Below, piece by piece: positions 55,600 through 64,000 of a DNA stretch of 64,000 nt; the stretch's first letter is position 1; each line of letters opens with the position of its first letter. The position numbers were made by a program, and so were the translations under genes. The notes under the pieces are model-generated. The model did not search any database, had not been told where the DNA came from, and saw nothing but the letters and a program-made list of their open reading frames with translations. The DNA is from Gnetum montanum. Its lineage: Eukaryota; Streptophyta; Gnetopsida; Gnetales; Gnetaceae. Where the stretch lies: positions 221,026 through 285,025 of the forward strand of contig MNCI01009293.1 in assembly GCA_015680685.1 (NCBI GenBank). Reading direction: 5' to 3'.

Positions 55600-58110
55600 T
55601 TGTTCCAAGTTGAGGTGGCTCTTCTATAGGTTTCTTCCCCTTGTTATCAGGATTTTTAAATTGGTACTTGTTTAGGAGTGCCTGCAACTTCTATTCTTTC
55701 ATTTTTGGATCATGGACCATCCATGCTAATGAACCAATGTTGGATGGATTCAGCATGTTCCATGAACATAGCAATTGTGGAAACATTTGATTCGCTTTAA
55801 CATACCATGCCACAAACTATCGTCTCTCTTCTTCAAAAGCTCTAGCCTTTTCTTTGAGTTTATGATAGTTTGTTAATCTTCTAGGAAGATTGACTGCTAA
55901 ATCCTTTTGCCCCTAGTAGCTAGCCTTAGCTGCTTCTAGTTTTGAGTTTTCTACTTGAAGTTTCTATGGAGCATCTTTTCTATTTGAAAACTCCTTTTCA
56001 TATAAAGCATAAGTGTGCTACTTGTTATTCTAGTCCATTTTTAGGCTTTCTTGCTATTAACATGGCCAAATTAGCATATTTAATATGTGTTAACACCATG
56101 TATTCTTTAAAATCTATTATCTATAGATCTTTATTTTTTACTTCTACCTAATAGGTCTAGGCTATGCTATCCAAGATGGGTTGCCACTTAGGATTTTGTA
56201 AAATAATCGAACTAATTTTAGCCTTTTCCATCTAGATATCTTTGTCATTTATCTATTTATACATACCCACTTGATCTCAGAAGTGTTCTTTGACCCTTTC
56301 ATGTTTTTTGGCCTCATTTTGCCATGTTCTAATTTCCATAGTTGATTTCTGTCTAATGGCATGTACCTCCTCTACAGAAAGGATTTTAGTTTCTCTTATG
56401 AGATGGCTCATATCTTGGTTGACCCTCATTAGTTGCTCTCTCAACTAATGGATACTTTCTTCTAGAGTGTTTTTTTTGCTTTTCTAATTTGGTCAAGCTC
56501 ATGTTATTTGTAGTGAGTTGTTTATTTTCTTCTTGTAGGGTAGCAAGTGCTTTGGCATAGGCATATGATTGGCCTTTGGCGACTAAAAGAATCCATATTG
56601 CCTTTTCTTTTTCATCTACTATATATTTATTATTATTAAGGAGGAAATTTATCTACTTAGTTATGAATTATGTTATTTAATATGGTGCTATGAACTGAGT
56701 TGGATCTTTCCTTTCCACTCTTAGGGCTACAAGCTCTTCTTGTAATCTATGAAGCTCATTCTCAGCATGTTCTACCCTAGTTTTGACCATGATTAATTTA
56801 CCTTTAGTGGCAATCAATTCAAACTATGTTACAATGATATCACTAGGAATATCAAATAGATTTTTCATAACTTATCGTATTTTCAATAGACTATGCAACA
56901 CATCTTCATGTTCTGCAGGAGTCATAGAGTTACTAGCTAGCATTTGAGCATCTTTAGCTCTAGAAATATTAGCTAATGGCACAATAGGTATATTAAAATA
57001 TTATTTAATGTGATTTTTGATCACTTCTATAACTCCCTCTACATCATGGTGCTACATTACCACAACTGTGGCTCCTTCTCCTAATTCAAGCACCACTTGG
57101 AATGAGGCAACATTCCCAAAAATCTATTATGACCACTAGGCCTCTTCTGCTAACTATAACGATATCTTTCTACTGGTAGGATTAGTTGAAATGATTGGCT
57201 TGACTACATCATTAATAAATTTGAATAAATTGACCTCTCCTCTACTTCCTCAGCTAATAGTTTCTACGATTTGCTATAGATGACTCATTGAAGGTCAGTA
57301 ATCTTGTAGCAATAGTGGTGGAACTTGTGGTTGCTACTATTGTTGTCCTATGAATTGGGTAGTCTCTTTAGTGCCTCATTTTTCTTCTAATTGGTCATTT
57401 TGGGGGGCACTACCTTTAGCATTTCAACACAAGAAGCATTTTGTGACTTCCTCAATGCATCATTTGTATACCCTTGGATACTAGCCCATTTACATAACTT
57501 CTAGATAAGGCAAGGGAATGGAAGTGTTAACTTCCCTACCCTCTTTTCTACAAACCACCTTTGTATTTCTATGAGGTAGAGATGAGTGATATTTGCATTA
57601 AAATTTTCCATTAATATTGCACTCCCTTTGGCTACATATGTAGAGATTTTATTTAGTCTTTTGGTAGGAAATAGGTGATAAGTGTCAATTCTGAAATAGA
57701 TCTTTTCTTCTGCAGTCAATTTGTTGAATTCTTTATCTTCCTTGCTATACTGTAACCATAGATTCTTGGCATCTATGTCACATCTTGTTGATATCTATGC
57801 CACCTTTTCTCCTTGAATAGGCACATTTAATGCCTTTGCAATTGCCTTAATTAAGTAAGATATTGAGATTCCTTCAATTTTGACTATTGCATCAGCTTCT
57901 CGATTTTGTCAAAATTGGAGTGTTTCTCCTAGATACCATTCTCCATTACTTGTCAAAGTAGGCCACAAAGGAGATGATTGAAGTTGGGCCTTGACAACTT
58001 CTGAAGAAAATTTTAAAAATGGACCAAAGTTAAGTTTCATAATTACTATTGACATGATGAATTTTCCCTAAATAGCTTGAAGGCATTTAGGTAACAATGT
58101 AAGTTGTTGT
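55600..58110 (-). pseudogene. Element U 3' ORF relic: conserved domain plus coiled coil
   Basis: Minus strand from about 58,050: MKLNFGPFLKFSSEVVKAQL, SSPLWPTLTSNGEWYLGET, IEGISISYLIKAIAKALNV, then the open frame 57,719-57,501 with LTAEEKIYFRIDTYHLFPTK, RLNKISTYVAKGSAI, LIEIQRWFVEKRVG and LTLPFPCLI, followed by KLCKWASI. This matches Q's 3' ORF block by block and is better preserved. The downstream part to about 55,600 is heptad-rich. The pattern resembles the PF20167 plant retroelement domain. Function unknown; several stops. Confidence 0.66.
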
Positions 58111-58821
58111 CCCTAGATAGGCATTAGTGAAACATCTACTTCTGCTTGAGTAGATTACTTTGTGGTAGGAGTTTGTTGATGAATGCTAAAGGATTGTGTT
58201 TCCTACTCTCCTTATTTTGCTTGTGGATTTTGCTTACTCGCTTATCCTCTTTCATAACCGCATGGTCTTTTGCTTATTTGTCATGGAAGTTCTCTTTATG
58301 CTTCTCTTTTTGGGGCCATCTACAATTAATCAAGGATTTGGAATTACTAGAATATTCTCATAAACGAACAACAATTTGATACCTTACTCATACCCTTAGC
58401 TATATCAAGTTCTTAGTTCATTATGATTGTAGAGTTAAAATATTTTTCAATAACAATCCCATTAGTACTTAAAATGAGTGGTATAATCAATTATAAGTCT
58501 TCTTAAAGTCGTTTTGGCCTTAACATGAGTGGTTTACTTTAAAAATTCTTAATATGTTTCCTTAAACTTACCCCTATAATGCCTTCTGATTGTTAGCAAT
58601 TTTGAAAAAATTGTCTCAAAAATTTTCCTTACTAGCACCCCCCACAACTAAGGCAATCACTTTGGGATCACATAGATTTCAAATTACATGAATCAAGGTA
58701 ATAATGAGCAAGTTATGGGTGCTAGAAGTTGGAGTGTTAGAGCTCTTAGTTGTAAAGAAAAATTGGCAACAACTCCCTTCTTATGAAATTTAGAAATGAA
58801 AATATTTTTCCAACTCCCCAT
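58111..58821 (-). other. Element U spacer upstream of the 3' ORF
   Basis: Contains TTGTGGGGGGTGC on the minus strand near 58,640. No frame is shared with Q. The open frame at 58,146 on the plus strand has no relative in Q. Confidence 0.35.
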
Positions 58822-58910
58822 CCTATATATAGTATTTATGTGTGTGATATTGTAAATGCAATATCATAGGTGCCTGTGATATTGTGGATGTGATGTGACC
58901 ATAGAAAAAT
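58822..58910 (-). promoter_or_regulatory. Internal U3-like promoter of U
   Basis: On the minus strand CACAATATCACAGG, CTATGATATTGC and ACAATATCACAC words, then ACTATATATAGG. These GATATT/GATATC words are the type used in U's own LTR. It lies upstream of the 3' ORF, as the GAGGCC-type block does in Q. Confidence 0.42.
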
Positions 58911-60273
58911 CAAAATTTTTGAATGTTTTTCTTGGAAAAATTGTGTCTCATACGATAATTAGAAGATATGCATCATCTTGAACAGGTCTTGATATGGAGA
59001 TGATGCTTTAGTTGTGAAAAATGACCATTAAAAGTCTATGATTAAGGAATATTGGGTGATGAAAGCACATAAGGTATTGATGGAATGGATGAGAAAGACA
59101 TTATTGTTATGTTATTAGAATAGATAGTATGAGTGATGGGAATTATTTATTGTTATTTATTGGAATTGAAAGGCTCAAGATGATGTGGAATTGCTTGGTA
59201 GGTATACGATACAACAGTTATACAAGTGGATGCTTTCCAAAGTAGGTTCTAGCCCTTAATAACCTTGTATAACCATGCCAAAAAGTGTCCTTAGGCACTT
59301 AAGAAGTTGAATGTAATGCATACCTCTTTAGCAGAACACACATGTTAGTACCACAAAATTAGAAAAATAACTCCATGTTACCCAGAATCATACGTTATGA
59401 TTGTTCAAACAATGAGATGAAATGATTTTAGAAGGGATTATAGAAATCGAGACAATGTGTCTTACCATAGGCATAATAAATTCTTTTATTTTATTAGTGG
59501 TTAAAGTAATCATTACCCTTTTTATCCAAGATTCAAACCAAGTCCAGACCACATTCTAGTGACATCACATCATTTCATCTCTTGAAATCACAATTGTAAG
59601 ATTATCAATGTTACAAGGAGTGTTGTCACTTGACGTATTGTCCAAGGAAGGAGTTTATTCATGGTACTTTATTTTTATTTTTACATTTCTAAGAAGTTTC
59701 CTACCTTCAAGCATGGATAACATGTCTTTCTAGTGGGACCCTAAGAAACTTATTATATGCTCTTTTATTTGTTAACCATGTTAATCTTTTTAAGGTAGTA
59801 CTTATTTTACTCTTACTCCCATTTTTTGTTAGATCTACAAGTATATAATATGACATTAGTAACATGATAGAACCTACAATAATAGTCCAAAAATAATCCA
59901 CAAGTCACCTTGATGTCACACCCTTTTCATTCCACTTGGTTCTTCACTTTTCTGTCTAGGCATAATGATCACAAGTTTATTCTTAGTTTGATGATGGAAA
60001 GAATATCATTATGTTCATGGTAAGAACCTCTTATTATTGGAATGGATGGATGGATGATGTGGGCTCACTATGCAAATAATTAATCTCTTATGACCTAATT
60101 TCATAGAGAAATTTTCACCTTATCGGGCTACATCTTGCCTTTATTTAATTATGTTTTATTAATGATCAAAAATTATTTATAAAGGATTTGAAATAAAATA
60201 TAAAATAAATGGAAAGGATGGTAAAAATTATGAAAAAAGTGTAAAGTATGAAAAATATTAAAGACCTAAAAAA
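58911..60273 (-). other. Element U noncoding 3' region
   Basis: Aligns in pieces with M 9,400-10,400, for example TAACATGTCTTTCTAGT at 59,718 and about 9,748, and a GGATGGATG word near 60,050. No gene is seen. Confidence 0.5.
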
Positions 60274-60369
60274 TTTTTAAAGAATGTGAAAAAATTAAAG
60301 AAATGAAAAAGTATAAAAGANTTTTTTAAAGAATGTGAAAAAATTAAAGAAATGAAAAAGTATAAAAGA
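60274..60369. repeat. 47-bp direct duplicate around a lone N
   Basis: 60,274-60,320 and 60,323-60,369 are the same AAAGAATGTG...ATAAAAGA sequence, joined at the single N 60,321. This is the same junction style as the other lone Ns. It lies in U's T-rich block (A-rich on this strand). Confidence 0.9.
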
Positions 60370-60435
60370 ATGAGAAAATGTAAAAGAATGTGAAAAATGA
60401 AAGGAAAATGAAAATGTAGTAAATTAACTCCTAAG

Positions 60436-61349
60436 TGATAAAACATAGTTTGTTTTGTCGATTGGGCCTCATCAATGTAGTTTTTTACATCGATTGGCCC
60501 CTGTCGACTTGGCCTTGTCGACGTAGTTTCTTACATTGATGCAACCCCATCGACGCAGGGGCCTATCTTAGCCTATAAATACATGCTCATGAGCCACATT
60601 TATGACATTAGATTTCATATTAGTAGTAGAGCTTTTATAATTTTTTTAGTCAGAAGTTAGAGTATTTTTCCTGAATTCCAGTAGTAGGAGTCATTGAGTG
60701 TACAGATCTTTAATCAAGCATTGTAGTACCTGAGCACGATAGTGTGTGCAACAATAAAGATGAACTTCTTGATCAACCTTGTAGCATTTTGGATAGCTTA
60801 AATGTTTTATTTATGCATTTATCATTTTTATTAAATATTCAATTGGTTAAACTAAATTAAACTTAAATCAATTAAGCTAAATAAGTTAAGCACATAAGTA
60901 CAATTGCTTCAAGCATAACACGTATTTGCTTGGTAATCCCAATAGCGTTATTGCTTGGTATACCTAGTAGTATAGTGCTTGGTAACTCAGCAATAGATAC
61001 GTGGATTTAGGATGTGTTCGAAAAGTGGGAACAGATGCTTATGTTAGGATTAGAGACCAATTAGTTAGTAAATTTAGATTAGTCATTAAATTACTCTATC
61101 TCTCTCTCTTTTTAAGCACCCAAGACCATAAAATGTAAAATGATAAAAATCATATGCCTCGATTTTACTTAACCATACCTTTGTACTTTACCAGTGTAAT
61201 TAGGAAGATAATGAATGACCTTAGGGCAAGGTTTACTTCCAAGAAGACTAGTGCACCAAAAACTATAAAGTCCATGAAATTTGACTAGATCACGCATGAA
61301 CGCTTTGTGATTCGTATGGTTGGATGTAGGGGTACCTCACCACTTATCA
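60436..61349 (+). repeat. Element S 5' LTR
   Basis: TGATAAAAC to TTATCA. The U3 head has TCGATTGGGCC, CATCGATTGG, TCGACTTGG and GTCGACGTAG words, a distinct variant of the Q motif; TATA box CTATAAATACATG near 60,576; poly(A) signal in CAATAAAGATG near 60,754. Confidence 0.85.
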
Positions 61350-61350
61350 T

Positions 61351-61368
61351 TAGCACAGTTATTGAGGC
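61351..61368 (+). promoter_or_regulatory. Degenerate primer-binding site of S
   Basis: TAGCACAGTTATTGAGGC matches the tRNA-Asp complement at 10 of 18 positions; most differences are transitions. Confidence 0.55.
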
Positions 61369-61500
61369 TTTGTTTGTTGAAATGTGCACTATTTAGGATT
61401 AGTGAATATTATTAATATCATTGGACGAACCAAGGTCAACATCACTTTCAAACGACATCCAATTACAAAAGCACACTAATAATTTTATTTGTTTTGCAAA

Positions 61501-63900
61501 ATGTTTTCTTCTTCTCATAGGTGTGAAGATGTCAAACCACCAATTCCATAGGAATGCAAAGTGGTGTATACTCATCCAAATGAGTGTGTACCAAACTTCA
61601 CCTTTATCCTACACTAGGATGAGTAGCTGCAATGGTGTGACATGGAGGGAAATATCGTATTGCCCCTCAATCAATCTATGCCTGGAATGCTACTTTAAAC
61701 CCTTAAAACGTTAGGCATCTTAGATCTTCATGAGTAATATGTTGTGGACAATCATGACACTCAAGATGACCATCCCACTAAAACACAATGCAAGCGAGAT
61801 CCACACCAAGCAAAGCACCATGAGTTTACGAAGGGAAAACACTTCACTAATCCCTTGTTCCTCTAAAATCAAGATGATAATGAGGATCCTCCCTTTGAAT
61901 ATTCTCAACATGAAGTTTCTCCACCCCTTTTTGTTGGTAATGATGGTGTGACCTTGAACCTATGATCCACTATTCATAAACCAAGTTTGGAAAAAAGTGA
62001 TAGTTAAGGTAGGGACTCGGGTAAACATCACAATGGTAAGGGATCTAAGGATGGTGGTCATATTAAGTGAAAAGATGGTGGCAGACACTACAATGGTGGT
62101 GGTAGTCCATATTTCTCTTCATCCTTTGCATCTAATTCCAAACATTCCTCTTCACCTTCTGGTTCTCATAAAAACTACCATCGAAATAATGGTGATGGAG
62201 GTGATCAACAAGACAACAATGACCAACAAGGCCACCAAGAATCCAAAGGTGGAAAGAACCATGATTGGTGTCATCAATGCAATGATGATGATGAACCTCT
62301 ATTGGTGACTCAAAAGCATGCTCAACATTACAAAGGTAGTAAAAATCCCAACTAGGCATGTGAGAGATAGCCAAATTAAGCACTTAGACATGAATAATAA
62401 TCCAAGATTTGAGGGGGGATACAACTCTAATCTACAAACACATCTATAAGATTTTCACAATGCCTTTTCTTTATAGAACATTAAAAATTATTGGTAGTAA
62501 CTCAAGATTTTCCCTAGGACACTTATCAAGGAATTTGAAAGCTAGTACTAGTTCTTGGAGCTAGAATTTGTTCACCAATGGAGTACAATGTTAGAGCTAT
62601 TCAATGACAAATACCAGATGTACTCTAGAGTGTCTCACTTGAGAAGGAAAATCCAGGGCTAGAAATAAGGAACACATGAACCCTTGGATGTTTCCATGAA
62701 CATATACTATTCACTCTTACATTGATGTCCTAGCCATGGTTATTCTCAAAAGAAACAACTTTGCCACATCATAGCGAGGCTTAGAGCCAAAACTAAAAGA
62801 ACTCTTGGGGTTAATGTGCAAGGGAAACTATTTGAATTAAGAGATTATCAAATCCAAATGCTTATATAGTAGGTAGAAAAATAAGGAGGTGAGTTTTGGA
62901 AAAGGGAAAGTGTAGAAGAGTATAATAGGGGCCCTTTCATTTGAAAAAGAAAGGTCCAATTTTGTGACAAGTAGGAGTCACTACTCGATGAAGTGGTGAA
63001 TAGGAAAACCTTGCCTATTCAAAAATCTATTTCTAAAATTTCAGAAAAGGTTGATAAATTATGGGACTCTTTGGATGAAAAGTTTCAAACTACTATGAAG
63101 ATTGTTGAAGCATCTAAAGAACAACGTAGGAGATAAAAAGAAGTTGAACATGCCTACTAGAGAGGTAAGGGCAAGGTTGTTGTTGTAGAGGAAGCTGTGG
63201 AAGCTAACTCTAATGATGATACTAGTTGTGACATTTGTCAATACAAACATCTAAAAGGATGTTGCCCTATGGTATCACACTTACAAGAGTCTAGGATGTA
63301 TGTGTTGAATCCTTGACTAGCACATTGGCAAGCATCCAGATGATTGCCTTATCCTCAAGGCAATCCAAGGTAGTTCCACCAGCAACAACAATCTTATTAC
63401 CCAAGTGGAGCTCCACAATAACTATGTGAGCAATATCAACAATGGCACCAATCAAAATTGTGGGAAATGCTAGTGCCAAGGTAGTAGTATGCTTACAAGC
63501 AACCATATTCATATGGGTACTATGTTCAACAACCTGTTTCTTCGAGAATTTCTGCAAGCCATGCCTCATTTCAGCATTACCCTCTAGAGTACCATCAAAC
63601 ACATTCACCATCCACTCAAGAAGATAACCCATATCCATACCACCCTCTACATCCATCTGCACACATCCCTTCATCCTCAACCTAGTTACCTCTTGCTTCA
63701 TTCATGTAAGGGGAAATTTCATTACAGCCACACCAACAAAATGCTACAAGGTTTGTACATTCACAATTGATTTTTCACTAAAAATGGTTCAGAAAATTAA
63801 TCTAGGAAATGACCCTTTTTTGATGCAATATTCCTCCTAAACCCTCACAACCTAATGCGGCTGATCACTCTGCATCTCCAACACCCTCATCCTTTGTATC
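61501..63900 (+). pseudogene. Element S gag, broken
   Basis: ATG at 61,501 (MFSSSHR), a NFTFILH segment near 61,600, DMEGNIVLPLNQS, a Ser/His/Asp-rich linker (62,080-62,200), NNNPRFEGGYN near 62,395, ELFNDKYQMYSRVSHL near 62,600, HGYSQKKQLCHI near 62,740, a Lys-rich helix segment (63,040-63,130), and the zinc-knuckle-like CDICQYKHLKGCC near 63,230, in which all Cys and His residues remain. A Pro-rich tail follows. Stops are common. Confidence 0.82.
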
Positions 63901-64000
63901 AAACACCTTTGAATGTCCTTCAAACCAAATGCTACCTTGGATATACACTATGATGTTAACTCATGTTGTTTCTGATTGGATCAAGGCTAGCAATCTTCCC
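63901..64000 (+). pseudogene. Element S start of protease region, cut by window end
   Basis: Aligns with Q 17,160-17,260 (MLTHVVSDWIKASNLP-type residues), just before the protease active site. Confidence 0.65.

Larger units (their letters stand above)
54531..60435 (-). mobile_element. Element U: 3' part of an Athila/Tat-like element
   Basis: On the minus strand this shows, from right to left, a T-rich block, noncoding 3' region, internal promoter-like block, 3' ORF relic, polypurine tract and 3' LTR. The left flank pentamer is CAATG; the matching right flank is outside the window. Element S is inserted at 60,436 into U's post-integrase region, so gag, pol and the 5' LTR of U must lie beyond the window. 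Confidence 0.75.
60436..64000 (+). mobile_element. Element S: 5' part of a Q-family LTR retrotransposon
   Basis: 5' LTR, primer site and gag run to the window edge, homologous to Q throughout. It is inserted in element U. The left flank pentamer is CTAAG; the right end is outside the window. Confidence 0.85.

Noticed and set aside
13675-61349. Treating the Q and S LTRs as the two ends of one very large element
   Set aside because: Q already has a matching 3' LTR at 43,929-44,873 with a polypurine tract, and S has its own primer site and gag after its LTR.
1-64000. CRISPR arrays, bacterial operons, prophage, ribosomal RNA genes
   Set aside because: No regular direct repeats with unique spacers, no Shine-Dalgarno-spaced genes and no rRNA-like sequence. 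All features fit a plant nuclear genome.

Overview
The window looks like intergenic DNA from a large, transposon-rich plant nuclear genome. It is AT-rich, has no intact host gene, and is dominated by decayed Ty3/gypsy LTR retrotransposons of the Athila/Tat type. That assignment rests on a degenerate primer-binding site matching the 3' end of tRNA-Asp, an integrase without a chromodomain, the plant FMDDFS reverse transcriptase motif, and extra sequence or an extra ORF between pol and the 3' LTR. A gymnosperm or other large-genome seed plant would fit, but the sequence does not settle the species.

Layout. 1-5,964 holds AT-rich repeats, a possible long LTR with a broken gag of another LTR family, and a LINE (L1-like) reverse transcriptase relic. 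A solo LTR with a perfect 5-bp target duplication lies at 5,970-6,542. From 6,650 to about 49,190 there is a five-level nest. Element N (minus strand; its gag lies at both ends) is split by M (minus, 7,731-48,860, target duplication TTGGT). M is split by Q (plus, 13,675-44,873). Q is split by P (plus, 23,280-41,077). P is split by R (plus, 26,278-34,339, target duplication ATAAC). After subtracting insertions M, Q and P are about 9.9, 13.4 and 9.7 kb. Each layer carries gag and/or pol relics with many stops and frameshifts, so nothing here is likely to move on its own now.

49,191-54,530 holds a further LTR piece of N, a solo LTR (T) with target duplication ATGGT, several short tandem arrays, a GC- and CpG-rich fragment of a subtilisin-like protease gene, and copies of a tRNA-derived SINE. 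54,531-60,435 is the 3' part of a minus-strand element (U) with a relic of the extra 3' ORF. U is interrupted by plus-strand element S (60,436 to the window end), of which the 5' LTR, gag and the beginning of the protease region are visible.

The related elements share a plan: LTR ends TGATGAG...CTCATCA, a U3 head made of palindromic repeats that differ between and even within families, a TATA box, AATAAA, a tRNA-Asp-type primer site, gag, protease, RT, RNase H, integrase, a T-rich repeat block, a long conserved noncoding stretch with splice-acceptor-like sites, sometimes a coiled-coil 3' ORF, and a conserved polypurine tract.

Assembly quality matters. Four isolated single N bases (28,437; 31,279; 35,925; 60,321) each sit at the junction of a duplicated or inverted block, and a fifth (36,350) closes one of those blocks. 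A 540-bp N gap lies inside R. These look like contig-joining artefacts. They have probably removed pol from R and the core of RT from P.
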